Assembly (NCBI GenBank): GCA_947579605.1
Contig: OX388314.1
Span: forward strand, 29,542,948-29,606,947
Length of the DNA: 64,000 bases
Direction: 5' to 3'
From: Athripsodes cinereus
Taxonomy: Eukaryota; Arthropoda; Insecta; Trichoptera; Leptoceridae
The position numbers were made by a program, and so were the translations under genes. Below the pieces are notes generated by a model. The model was not told where the DNA came from. It ran no database searches and was given only the letters and a program-made list of their open reading frames with translations. Positions 9,301 to 20,449 of this stretch are shown here, piece after piece (the stretch's first letter is position 1; each line of letters starts with the position of its first letter).

Positions 9301-11145
9301 TAAATATTATCTTTTATAATGTATTTCCACAAAGTTACACTCGAAAATATAGAATATTTATTATTTATATTTATTGTGATCGCTTATAATTCCCTCTACC
9401 AACACACGTCCTCATCCAAGCAGGAATCTGTTTATATGACATAGTAAAAATATAATATATATATATATGTATATAATGTCCTTGTTTATTCATTAATTTC
9501 ACTATTCATAAAGTTCTCCCCTCTGTGAGATCTCATCTCTGTCATTAATCTCGTAGTTATGTTCCTTTCTAATTTTTGGCAATCTCCTTAATCGCTGCAG
9601 CTCCCCGAAGAGAAACACATAAAAAAACTTTCCAAATGGCCAATTCTAAACGAAGTGTATAATTCCATATCCCAGGGAGGATGAGAGGGAGAGTTAAAGG
9701 GAGGAGGGAGGCAGACAGAAAGCCTTCCAGTCACATTGTCGGAGAAAAACACATGGAAGGCAAATAATACGATAAACACACAATGGTATATATATGTACA
9801 ATGTATGTACATACATACATAGATGTGTATTGCAAAATGATATTTTGTAAAAATACGCTACATTTCCTGTATTTGAAGTATTTGCATATATTAGGTAGGT
9901 ATGTATAATATCATGTATGTGTATGCAGAAGTCTATCACTGATGTTCTATGTGATGCTATATATATGTATAGACTCTACATAATCATGTGGGTGATAAGG
10001 GACGATCAATAACAATACAACATCATTAGATGTCTACAATATATTTCATTATACAATAATAATACAATGATGATACATTATTCAACATAATATAATATGT
10101 AAATATAGATACATATCTATCCACATTATTTATAATACTGAGCTCAATATATTATTGTATAGTAGAAGAAGAACTGCAGCAAATTTTAATTTATCAAAAT
10201 TGACTGAAAAATATACTCAACTGATGTAAGATAGTGTCTCAGGCTTTCTATAAATTGGAAGAATATTTCAATTGAAAGGTCCCGGATTCACATTTCACTG
10301 CCAATTTACATATTTCAACTTTATTATCGAGATCACTATTAGAATATTTGAGTGTTTTTGGAGTACCTACATACTGACAAACACAAAGAAACTCAATTCA
10401 TTAGTGACAATCGTAGAGGTACCTACCTTACCTCATATCTTTTTAATAAAGAGTACCGGTGCAATGCATTTAAGTGAAAATAATGGCTTCTACATGTCTA
10501 TATAGTAACGCAACAAATAAATATTATAACAATAAGATACTTCGGCCTGTGGGTAGGTGGCCCCTACACTTAAATAATATTATTATAATATACAAGTAGG
10601 TAGACATAGTATAAACTAACACGCGACATTTTCGGGAGTGGATCGATTCAAAAAACAAAATTACCAATGTAGCCGTAGGATGATGAGGGGTTGTGTGGGA
10701 GGGTAAGAATGGAGAAAGGGGAGGGGAGGATACTATTTGTGTCTCACCCCCTCCGTAGTACGTTTGTAGGTACCTACCACAGTCTACATTCTTACATTAT
10801 ATCACATGGGGCGCCGATATATAGGTATCTATCTACATACTATTTAATATTATTATTATTATATAAGTAGCCACGTATAGGTACCTACGTAACGTAGCTA
10901 CATTATTGTCTACTGTAAGATGTGTAGGTACCTACTGTAATGACATTTTTATTGCATCCATTAAATATTTTTGCGACATATGTATGTAGGTGCCTACTCG
11001 GGACAATGGTTGCATATTATATAATAATATGTCGAAAGAACTCGTTAAACGGGAATATTAAATCTGTGCTAATTTATAACAACAGTTCATAATTACATAT
11101 CGATATATGTAATACGCACAACACAAACATATTATATAGAAACAA
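9301..11145. other. AT-rich intergenic stretch with microsatellites
   Basis: Contains (TA)n and TATATG runs around 9460, 9785-9830 and 9955-9975, and TAGGTACCTAC words near 10760-10930. Short open frames here show no known domain and look like chance. No gene seen. Confidence 0.5.
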
Positions 11146-11149
11146 AAGA

Positions 11150-11325
11150 CAGACTAATTGAGTCATCTCGATCTCGCAGAATAGGCTTTGGAAATAGATC
11201 GTTCAGTGTTGCGGGTCACAGATGCTGGAACAAGCTGCCTTTGGTTCTGCGAGAGGAGGTGAATGGATAGAGCTTTAAAAGAGGGCTGAAGACGCACCTT
11301 TTTGCTGGGAGATTCGGGTGATAGA
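11150..11325 (+). mobile_element. LINE C-terminal scrap
   Basis: Plus strand reads RSRRIGFGNRSFSVAGHRCW then NKLPLVLREEVNG, stop, SFKRGLKTHLFAG. The order (G..SFSV...WN.LP..LR......FK..LKTHLF) is the classic C-terminal signature of L2/CR1/Jockey-type LINE ORF2. One in-frame stop marks it as dead. No 3' UTR family could be assigned. Confidence 0.6.
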
Positions 11326-12026
11326 CGCGGTATACGGCGCCCTTAAGGTCATGCTATGAGTAAGCGGCGCTTTACAAATTGTCCATATACACGAGTGTAA
11401 ATACATAGATAGACACTTAATAAATCTGTACAAATACACAGTAATGTTATTCAGTAAGTAAACGTGCATGTAGAATTCCATAATATTTTCAAAGGCCATC
11501 CACTCATTAACGAGTGATAAGGGATTCTGTTCCGTGGAATCTCGCACATATTATCTAAAAGTTTTCTCGAAGATTGTGTAAAAGACCAGATATTCTTGAA
11601 ATTCACGTAAAATACAAGATAAATTTAATTCAGCCATGAGATATGCCACCTATCCTGAATGTATTACTTTTTTTATAACAACAGAAAAGACAACTTTAAT
11701 ATTTTTTTTTATATTAAAATCAATTAACCTACAACCACCCATATTGTGGGATATACCTACCACGATAGTATACATAGATAGACTTAGCCATAAATGTACT
11801 ATATAATATTTATCAAATGTAGGTAGGTACGTTACAACTATAATAACCTATGATAATAATGTGGGTACATATTATAAAAATCCAAATACATACATATACA
11901 TCATACATGATATGGGAGTAGTTATTGTATTAATGTATCAGATAGAGATTCGGTAGGTATGAGTTAGTATTCAGGTGTAGATATGTATGTATATGTGTCG
12001 GTTTACTGGGTCAGTTTCGTTTTTCT

Positions 12027-12028
12027 GA

Positions 12029-12062
<34 letters not shown>
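12027..12062 (+). repeat. (TG)n microsatellite
   Basis: An uninterrupted GTGTGTGT run of about 30 bases preceded by TGTGTGCGTG. About 55 bases downstream lies the palindrome CCAGACATAATGTCTGG (12111-12127). The surrounding 11330-12800 has no recognised gene. Confidence 0.85.
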
Positions 12063-12799
12063 AGTAGAGCACTAAGTAAGTATGTAGGTATAATGCAGAG
12101 AGAAGAGAGCCCAGACATAATGTCTGGATACACGTCTCCCACCTGCACATACATACATACATACCTACAGCTTATATTTATACACAAGACACAGTTATAC
12201 ATACATCTGTCAGTAGTTATACCTATCCATATAATATTGTATTATATATTACACATCTGTACTCTGACACTATGTTTGACATTAGAGCCAGGTAGGTACT
12301 TGGACAGTCCAGCCTTTAGTATTGCTTCTCTTTTTAAAATTCTTACTTTAAGCTTTTTTATGAAAGTTTCATGAATTGAAAAAAAAAATCTAACTAATAT
12401 GCATAAAAAAAAATACTCAAAGCAAACAATGCGGGTAAACATGTGCGCCCGAAAAAGCAAGGAAATTAGGATTATGAAATCAGCACCCCGCAGCAGTCAT
12501 AATTATGTATGTATTGTTATTATAGTATCTATCATTTACATGTATATTGCTTTGTTTTTTTATAATTAAATCACCTAAAAAGTGCTTTTATAATATTATT
12601 TGTCACTACATAGTTTATTCTTACTACTTTCCAATACCGTTTTACAATTTTACCGTTTTTTAGGCTTTTTACAACATAACAATAATACACTTCTACTACT
12701 ACAAGAACCTGGACTCGGGCTAAAGTGAAAGACGCATTCGGCAAAATGGTCCAGTGTCCAGTGTGTCCGTTTATAATTGTCTTTTTTTAACACCTACCT

Positions 12800-12905
12800 T
12801 TTACGGGACACTCTAAAACTAACAGAAAAGAGCGGGAAACTTAATATTTACGGAAACTAACATTTAGTGCGAGACCAAACTAAGATTTGCTGGGTACTCC
12901 ACGAT
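12800..12905 (+). repeat. Dispersed repeat family R1 copy
   Basis: ACACCTACCTTTTACGGGAC, then ACTCTAAAAC, AAGAGCGGGAAAC and GCTGGGTACTCCACG. The same ordered words recur at 42720-42815 and 62280-62380 with substitutions, so this is a dispersed repeat of unknown class. No coding signal. Confidence 0.55.
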
Positions 12906-13095
12906 TCAACAATACAACGTTAGACATGTATCACCATTCACCATTATTAATGTAATTCCATTAAATATAATTATGTAGTATTTACCTACAAGTAAAATAT
13001 GAAACAATGTTTTCCTAAACAATAAGAGACTTTTACATATTTATGTGTGAGTGTAGATACACACATACATACCTACATATCTTTGGATGTTGTAC

Positions 13096-13456
13096 AATTA
13101 CATATCTAAACATATTTTATATTAACAATAACACTGTTTACTTTTCACTGTTGATTTATTACTCGAGTACTTTCGTCAAGTAAGCTTGACATTTTCAAGA
13201 GAACATATTCTCAAAAAAAGAAGCAATACCCGTTCTCTTGAAAATGTCAAGCTAACTTGACGAAAGTACTCGAGTAATAAATCAACAGTGAAAAGTAAAC
13301 AGTGTTATTGTTAATATCAAATATGTTTAGATATGTAATTGTAAGGAAAGCACTCGAGTGAAAAGTAAACAGTGTTCTTGTAAATATCAAATATGTTTAA
13401 AATGTCTTTTCACAATGTGAACACACAAACTCTAGATCGTTTTAATTACATATCTA
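13096..13456 (+). mobile_element. Penelope-like inverted terminal unit with 13-bp TSD
   Basis: The outer 13-bp direct repeats AATTACATATCTA are at 13096-13108 and 13444-13456. Inside are two long inverted arms (about 13093-13200 and 13236-13343) with TTTACTTTTCACTGTTGATT and its complement, and a hammerhead-like CTTGAAAATGTCAAG...CTTGACGAAAG. The right part continues through AAATATGTTTAAA into ATG TCT TTT CAC AAT GTG AAC, the ORF-start extension shared with 4599-4637. The target word also occurs inverted at 13327-13339 within the right arm. Confidence 0.6.
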
Positions 13457-13764
13457 TTGTCATATTCATATAATAATATTATATACCAATACGTATAGAT
13501 CGGAGATAAGATAATACTGTGATTGTATAATAAAGTTATAGTGGTGTGCGAGGATGAGAAGATATTGCATAAATGTCGCAGCCAAGTTTTGTTTTGTTTA
13601 AAAATCTCATAATTACCCAGTAATGATTTTATTTTTATAATAATGCCATTGGTTGGTATTCCTAGTATTTCCACAACATATATATATACATATATACGAA
13701 ATACTCGTATTATACGATAGGTATGGTTTAAATCGCAATATATGCATCACTTGCAGGGTAGACA

Positions 13765-13860
13765 AGAGAGTATTAGGTGTTCCAACGCTTACGAATCGGC
13801 TAAGGCTGACTTAAGTGCTTTGTACCATGGCAACGTTCACCAATTCCACCTATCTCTCTT
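13765..13860 (+). repeat. MITE fragment related to 46463-46802
   Basis: GTTCCAACGCTTACGAAT, GGCTGACTTAAGTG, CCATGG and AACGTTCACCAATTCCACC occur in the same order as pieces of the fold-back unit at 46463-46802. It is a partial copy. Confidence 0.5.
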
Positions 13861-14865
13861 ATGTTTCTCTCATATCAATCCTTTCAGAGCGGAAAATTCT
13901 TATTTACGGATTTTATTCAAATTCTATAAATACTGTTTGTCTCTGTATCTTATTTCACTTTTTACTAATCGCCTGATGATGGAGTCGAGAGTCTCCTTAC
14001 ACTAGTACGCGAAGTAAATAAAAGTCATTTGGAAGGTAACTACTTGCTGTGTTTTTCTTTCAGTTTATCTTTCAGAGCGAGTGACTGCTCTCATCGTGGG
14101 GGAATATGTTCCACAATGTTGTTCTTTTGTTGGTGTGTATTCTTAATTACTGTTTTCGAATTTCAAAATAAAAAAGTCTTGAAAAGCTCATCAATGGTGC
14201 AAGTGCACTGAAATCGCGATAGCCTATTTTAAATTAGTTTAACAAATAATCATAGTAATTCAAGTTTAAATATTTTATTTAAAATGTCTAGAAATTATAA
14301 CATAGTTAATGCCTCTAAAATATGTGAAAAAAAACCAATTAAATCAATATTTATATACACATACGCAGGTAGGTATACTGAATTTATGCAACCTATACAT
14401 TATAAGAGACATGATATTTAGTGTAGGTACTAAATGTAGATAGATATATTATGTTGAGATACTTGTAAAGACAGTAGGTACCTACCTACCTACCATATAC
14501 TATGTATTCTGTACAACACACCACCAGGTGAACAATATTATTACAATCTGTAAACATAAGGAACGTGTCCAAAGTGTTTTTCTTACAAATACTAATAATT
14601 ACATCAACATAACTTTATACATTATATATTATTATGTATGTATGTTGTTAGAGGAATCTCTATATCTTGGGATCAATTTTCGAATCTACATTTCATTTGG
14701 GTCCATAACATAAAAATATTTAAAAAGGTAAGTCAATATTATAGCTTACATTAGTATAATAGATGAACGTTAATCAAATTAAATTATTTTTTTTGTTTGT
14801 CTAGTAATTTTAATCATTTTAAATTCAAATTATCCTTTGTACCTGCATGTGAAGTTTGTTTCAGA
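13861..14865. other. Intergenic stretch
   Basis: At 13960-14110 some sequence resembles LINE-like or MITE debris (TTTCAGAGCGAGTGACTGCT) but I cannot name it. The rest is AT-rich with TAGGTACCTACC runs at 14475-14495. No gene. Confidence 0.4.
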
Positions 14866-14869
14866 TTAT

Positions 14870-15127
14870 ATATATATGAAAGACTGTATGATCTAATTTT
14901 CATTCGAAATTCATGTGCAACATGCATTCCATTAATGAAAGATCATGTAATTTTACGCAGGAGATAATATAAGATGAATGTTTTACTCCATTTCACTGCG
15001 TACAGTCTGGCAGAGACTTGGCTCTTGCCTTTGTCTCGTCCCGTATGCAAAGGCAAGAGCCAAGTCTCTGCCAGACTGTACGCAGTGAAATGGAGTAAAA
15101 CATTCATCTTATATATATATATATATA
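14870..15127. mobile_element. Partial 315-bp-family element, inverted, in a (TA)n tract
   Basis: Bases 14876-14973 match the end of the 315-bp unit found in tandem at 52045-52764. From 14974 the next unit starts (ATGAATGTTTTACTCC, TACAGTCTGGCAGAGACTTG) and then, after GTCCCGTATG, runs back as its own reverse complement to 15112. Both sides are (TA)n. The fold-back explains why the same peptide reads on both strands. Probably a rearranged copy inserted in a TA microsatellite. Confidence 0.65.
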
Positions 15128-15164
15128 TATTTATCTTTTTTTTCATTAATTTATTATTTTTTAT

Positions 15165-16023
15165 TTATTTATTTATTCTTTACTGTACATTGATAACAAG
15201 CAAATTTACACAAAAATACATTTCAAACAAAGACAATCATACAATCAATATACAGAGGGCGAGTTTATCGCAGAGGCGCGATTTCTTCCAACTAACCCAA
15301 TTTCATAAAACCTTCACATAAAGAAATTTTTTTAAAGAAAGGAAAGAGGAGGTAAAAAAGGAGAAGAATATGTAGGAAGAGGGACTAGGATACAGAAGCC
15401 ATATTTTGTGTGATAAAATGGTCCTTGACCGCCCGCTTGAAAGCTTGAAGAGTGGGGAGCAACCTTATCCTGGAAGGCAAACTATTCCAACAGCGAGCAC
15501 CATGAACAGAAAAAGAGTTTGTAAAAAAGTTTGAGCTATGAGCTGGTATCGCCAGAAGACGCTCGCTATTGGATCGTAAGGGCAAGCCATGGCTCGAAAG
15601 ATACTCAAACATTTCCTTAAGATAGTATGGTGAAGACGTAGAGTATAAACAATTATAAACCAGTGATAAGACATGGAGATCTCGTCTTTGGCGCACGGTA
15701 AGCCATTTCAGTTTATTCCTAAATCTTGTTATGCGGTCAGATCTTTTCAGATCAAAGATGAAACGAATGCCAGTATTTTGTAACCTTTCCAGTTTAGTGA
15801 GTAATTCCAAGTTACAACCAACGTAGGCACAATCGGCATAATCAAGGATTGGAAGTAGAAGAGACTGGACCAAAAGAGTTTTAATTTTCATGGGCAAGAA
15901 CCTTTGCAATCTCCTCAGATTATGCATGCTGCAAAAGAATCTCCTCCTAACATTATTAACGTGTTGACGCCAAGAAAGCTCTCTATCCAGTAAGAGACCA
16001 AGATTCTTTGCAGTTTTTATCAT
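15165..16023 (-). mobile_element. 5'-truncated LINE with 3' UTR
   Basis: Minus strand: ORF C-terminal region 16023-15385, then a ~220-base 3' UTR with the ATCGC/GCGAT hairpin (15255-15300) and an AATAAATAAATAAATAAA tail near 15165. The tail structure fits target-primed insertion. Nothing upstream of 16023 codes for the RT palm, so the copy is 5'-truncated. Confidence 0.8.
15385..16023 (-). pseudogene. LINE reverse transcriptase C-terminal region
   Basis: A 212-codon frame starting in the middle of the protein: NLGLLLDRELSWRQHV, VQSLLLPILDYADCAYVG, LERLQNTGIRFIFDLKRSDR, LKWLTVRQRRDLHVL, then a C terminus with NSFSVHGARCWNSLP and LQAFKRAVKDHF. This is the post-palm region of CR1/Jockey/I-type RTs. 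It is uninterrupted but lacks the catalytic core, so the Met start is an accident of truncation. Confidence 0.8.
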
Positions 16024-16125
16024 GAAACTGTAACTTTATATTAATGTCTTCGTCTGTCAAATTGTTTTGATTGTTATTTTTATTTTATTGTTCAACATGT
16101 AAAAGGCTTTGCCGTGTAAAGAAGC

Positions 16126-16406
16126 TAAATTAAATTAATAATTTATAAACAATAAAAACACTGTTATATTTTCACCATATTTATTCAAACTCTAACGTTT
16201 CCGCCCACTACAATGGGCATTCTCAAGAGTACTGAAACAGTAAAATGTCCCCTACAAAAATTGAAGGTGGCCCATTGAAGTGGGCAAAAACGTTAGAGTT
16301 TGAATAAATATGGTGAAAATATAACAGTGTTTTGATTGTTTATAAATTATTGAATATGAATTTTTACAGTGTGAACTCAAACACCCTTCAACAATTTAAA
16401 TTAAAT
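16126..16406 (+). mobile_element. Penelope-like inverted terminal unit
   Basis: Arms 16138-16199 and 16290-16352 are inverted copies (TTTATAAACAAT, ACACTGTTATATTTTCACCA and so on). Each inner side has a decayed hammerhead-like string (GAGAATGCCCATT...GGGCGGAAACG on the minus strand; GGCCCATTGAAGTGGGC on the plus). The right side continues into ATG AAT TTT TAC AGT GTG AAC, homologous in codon pattern to the extensions at 4599 and 13400. TAAATTAAAT flanks both sides, a possible but weak 10-bp TSD. Confidence 0.5.
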
Positions 16407-16525
16407 ATATTAAAAATTAAATTTTATAAAGGCGCTTGATAAAATTAATAGGAACCTATCTCAACACAATAGAATTATATTACTTCGTATAGAAGTGCTG
16501 GTAGCTTAGCCGCGATGTTCCAACT

Positions 16526-16549
16526 CAGGTCGGCCGATCGGCCGACCTG
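16526..16549. repeat. 24-bp perfect GC-rich palindrome
   Basis: Two abutting copies of CAGGTCGGCCGA/TCGGCCGACCTG give a perfect 24-bp palindrome in otherwise AT-rich DNA. It may be a protein-binding site or the centre of a decayed repeat. The flanking 16410-17100 has no recognised gene. Confidence 0.7.
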
Positions 16550-17112
16550 CATTTTTGCCTTGTTCAGTACGAAATTGACCATCGTTCGAGTAAGATGTAG
16601 CGTTCCTTACAAAAATGCATGTTACACATGCACTATTCAGGTGTATACAACTCAATGGTATTTTATCAACTATAATTTAATTTTCTGTAAGTATCTTAAA
16701 TTCCCAGTATGGAGTAACTATGTCCCCCTGAGACCCCAAATGAGGCATAAGGAGAGTACTACAAATTGCTAATATTTAAAAAAGGAACATGAAAATTGTG
16801 ATTCATTGTTCTAAACACCATATCTAGTACTTTAGTACATATAAATCTATGTCTCAACATTGCTACATAAACATAATACCTATTTGTACCTACTGTTGCA
16901 CAAACTTTCATCCTTTATACAGCTAATTTGGAGAAGTTGGGGTTAGAAAATTCTCTTCTATAAAACCGTGAATACTGTCTCCATTTGTCTCGTTTTTGAA
17001 TTATGAAAGCTGATTATTCATATAAAAAAACTTGTAAATATAACATTTAAAACCATACACAATAACCATTGTATGTGTTTATATTAGTCGGATCAAAAGG
17101 AGTAATGTTCAT

Positions 17113-18231
17113 TTTCAGTATTTGCTAGTTCCATTTCATCGCGCAGTATGTACGGTACGCATATACATATTAAAATGATTATGTTCAGTAATTGCTAGTT
17201 CCATTTCATCGCGCAGTATGTACGGTACGCATATACATATTAAAATGATTATTTTCAGTATTTGCTAGTTCCATTTCATCGCGCAGTATGTACGGTACGC
17301 ATATACATATTAAAATGATTATTTTCAGTATTTGCTAGTTCCATTTCATCGCGCAGTATGTACGGTACGCATATACATATTAAAATGATTATTTTCAGTA
17401 TTTGCTAGTTCCATTTCATCGCGCAGTATGTACGGTACGCATATACATATTAAAATGATTATTTTCAGTATTTGCTAGTTCCATTTCATCGCGCAGTATG
17501 TACGGTACGCATATACATATTAAAATGATTATTTTCAGTAATTGCTAGTTCCATTTCATCGCGCAGTATGTACGGTACGCATATACATATTAAAATGATT
17601 ATTTTCAGTATTTGCTAGTTCCATTTCATCGCGCAGTATGTACGGTACGCATATACATATTAAAATGATTATTTTCAGTATTTGCTAGTTCCATTTCATC
17701 GCGCAGTATGTACGGTACGCATATACATATTAAAATGATTATTTTCAGTATTTGCTAGTTCCATTTCATCGCGCAGTATGTACGGTACGCATATACATAT
17801 TAAAATGATTATTTTCAGTATTTGCTAGTTCCATTTCATCGCGCAGTATGTACGGTACGCATATACATATTAAAATGATTATTTTCAGTATTCGCTAGTT
17901 CCATTTCATCGCGCAGTATGTACGGTACGCATATACATATTAAAATGATTATTTTCAGTATTTGCTAGTTCCATTTCATCGCGCAGTATGTACGGTACGC
18001 ATATACATATTAAAATGATTATTTTCAGTATTTGCTAGTTCCATTTCATCGCGCAGTATGTACGGTACGCATATACATATTAAAATGATTATTTTCAGTA
18101 TTTGCTAGTTCCATTTCATCGCGCAGTATGTACGGTACGCATATACATATTAAAATGATTATTTTCAGTATTTGCTAGTTCCATTTCATCGCGCAGTATG
18201 TAAGGTACGCATATACATATTAAAATGATTA
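17113..18231 (+). repeat. Satellite array, 16 x 70 bp
   Basis: Sixteen head-to-tail 70-bp units, measured from GCGCAGTATG at 17141 to 18191 in exact steps of 70. Each unit carries TTGCTAGTTCCATTTCATCG, CGCAGTATGTACGGTACGC and ATATACATATTAAAATGATT. Units differ by single bases only (for example ATGTTC in unit 1-2, TTCGCTAG near 17892, TAAGGTACGC in the last). The unit is too uniform to be old; array length may be misassembled. Confidence 0.95.
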
Positions 18232-18393
18232 TATTTAGGCTAGACACAGACAACAACTGGATGAAATTAATAATTACGCGAACATAAACAGACTGTCATT
18301 CAAACAATTCGTATTATAAAAATATATCCCAGTTGTACTTATATTATTATTATTATCTCATAAGATGATGCACTGGACTGGATGTATATAATT

Positions 18394-18475
18394 ACGCGGC
18401 GGCAGAATTGCCATCCACACTTCTCAGCATTGTACAACCAGATAAGTCTCCATATGATTAGTCATGATCACACAA
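18394..18475 (+). repeat. Repeat shared with 34527-34608
   Basis: GGCGGCAGAATTGCCATCCA, CACTTCTCAGCATT, CAACCAGATAAGTCTCCATA match at both places with a few differences. One frame reads AAELPSTLLSIVQPDKSPYD, which could be a gag-like scrap of an LTR element, but this is too short to be sure. Confidence 0.5.
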
Positions 18476-18552
18476 AAACTTAACAGTCTAATGCCGGGAA
18501 AAATTCACCTATCCAGATATACAGGATATCAAAGGATTAGGCTCAAAACGCG

Positions 18553-18984
18553 GGATCAAAATACCAGCATTGTGCCTGAAATATCTGTGTTCAGAAACTT
18601 TTTTACAATATTACAAGTGTTTATTATAATAGATTTTTGAATTTTAATGTACAAATTAACCGGTAAATCTAATTTTTGTAAATTATTTATTAAAGATTTC
18701 GGAGTTACCCCTGTAGCTGACATGACTAAAGGTATTATATAAACGGACCTAGAATGCCAAATATTTTTTATTTCTCCTGCTAGTTCTGTATATTTACGTA
18801 TTTTTTCTGCAACGGTTGTTTGTATATTATGTGTATTTGGGACAGCGATGTCGATTAGGTACGTTATTTTATTACGTTTATCATGTAATACTAAATCGGG
18901 TCTATTATGATGTATTTGTCTATCTGTTATTATGGTTTTATCATAATAATTATAATATTGTAATAGGTATCTATCCTACATATT
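18553..18984 (-). pseudogene. R2/NeSL-type LINE C terminus with PD-(D/E)xK endonuclease
   Basis: A continuous minus-strand frame of about 140 codons with no useful ATG, ending at TGA/TAG near 18553. It reads KTIITDRQIHHNRPDLVLHD, then KRNKITYLIDIAVPNTHNIQ, EKIRKYTELAGEIKNIW, IIPLVMSATGVTPKSL, and ends NTCNIVKKFL. RPDLV...LIDIAVP is the restriction-like endonuclease core (PD...D) of R2/NeSL-like retrotransposons, located after the RT in that clade. The RT itself is absent, so this is a truncated copy. Confidence 0.7.
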
Positions 18985-19239
18985 ATATTATGGGTAATGC
19001 GGTTTACCATTAACTAACAACTAAAAGTTTTGTAAAGCTCTCCATGTCAGCATGACAGACATGTGGTAGATGTTATACTTACTTCTGTAACAATGTTCTT
19101 GTAATAATCGTTAATCGTCAAATACTTAAAATCATATTCGAACTTAGGCAACTATTTTTATAGTTGTGTAGTCAACTTATACTTCTTCGCATGAACTTAT
19201 AATAATCAAATATTATTTAGAAATGATGAAATGATATTA

Positions 19240-19562
19240 TTCTTAATCGAAAGAGAAACTTAGAGTTTATGGTGTGAGCGTTAGTTTGTTGAGGTGGATT
19301 ACATCATACATAAAGAGCAGCTTGCAATCATTAATAATTGTATGTCTCAATTTCGATCACGCCCTTCTGGTGAAACTGGGCTCTCATTTGGGTCCAATAT
19401 TCTTTATTCTTAACATCAATAATATTCAAAACTGTTTCAAATTTTGTGAATTTCTTGTGTATGCCGATGACATCAAAATTTTCAACAGGGTGAATAATTT
19501 GAGAGATGCTGGGAACATGCAGGCGGATTTGTATTTATATTGTGAAGACATGAAACATTGAT
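19240..19562 (+). pseudogene. LINE RT palm scrap
   Basis: Plus strand: VSVSLLRWITSYIKSSLQSL, then a weak GSHLGPIFFILNINNIQNCF and LVYADDIKIFNRVNNL before a stop at 19560. These are RT motifs B' (LGP.LF...IND) and C (YADD). The PQG of the usual GVPQGSxLGP box is lost (VKLGSHLGP). It is short and isolated. Confidence 0.65.
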
Positions 19563-19712
19563 GTTGTCGTCTTCGTCGTCGAAACAATGTATGTCAAATA
19601 TTGATGTAATGTACCTACTATTTTGAAATCTGTGGCATATGACTGTGTGTTATAATTTATTTTAATAAAAATATCTTTCAAACATACACGATTCAGCAGT
19701 AATCAGTTAAAC

Positions 19713-19818
19713 AGTGTTTCCCAACCTTCTTTATGCCATGCCCCACCGTTAGACTTTTCTAAAGCCATATGCCCCACCGGCCTCTTTTTTAATTAAACAG
19801 TTGGTAAATTTTCAATAA
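19713..19818 (+). mobile_element. hAT-type left end, interrupted by pogo element
   Basis: CAGTGTTTCCCAACCTTCTT followed by ATGCCATGCCCCACC is a widespread hAT-type terminus. Related wording resumes at 22104-22160 (GCGCGGTGCCCCACCTCTGA, GGCGTGATGCCC), on the far side of the pogo element, so the hAT-derived sequence was the insertion target. Its other terminus was not found. Confidence 0.45.
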
Positions 19819-20449
19819 TAGGGGCATTTGGTGTACCTTAGGACAGTTTTACCTTTGGACAGTTGTAATTTTAATAGGTTGCCATAGATTTAAAATATGC
19901 AAATTCACAAAAATATAACATTTTTGTGATGTCGCCACTTAATCGTGTTTGGTATGACATAAGTGCATTAATTTGTCTAGGATAACAGTTTGAAGATTTT
20001 TTGATCAAAAAGTAAATTTTTCACTCATTTATATTGTTTCTATTATTCTGGTTGTTTTGTTGGTGTGTGACATATACAATATGAATATCAAATCTTACAA
20101 GTTTTACCTTTGTGAATACATTATTGGTTTACCGCTGTCATAACTCCAACTTGTTTGGCGCCCCAAAATACCTGTCAGTATCGACATTTTTGTTATGTTG
20201 TACCTATGGACAACGCTGCTGTTGTACCTCTGGACGTGTCCAAAGGTACACAATCATTTGACAGCTTTCGTTTGGTAGAATTATATTTTGATAAATAGAA
20301 TAAATTTATTAAATATTAATGAATTTGCAACATTTTTATGAATTAATGTAGATATAATTTTGTAAATTGTGTATAATTCATATTTGCATCAACATCACAA
20401 TATTATATTATTTTTTGTGCCGCAAAGTAAAAAAGGTGTAAAAAGGATT

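Noticed and set aside
11971..12374. Cys/Val- and His/Thr-repeat proteins near 12 kb
   Set aside because: They are translations of the (TG)n microsatellite.
14943..15321. Protein-coding frames on both strands with the same peptide
   Set aside because: They result from a fold-back copy of the 315-bp repeat; identical peptides on both strands reflect the inverted repeat.
17113..18231. CRISPR-like array
   Set aside because: Units are contiguous and identical, without unique spacers, in a eukaryotic context.
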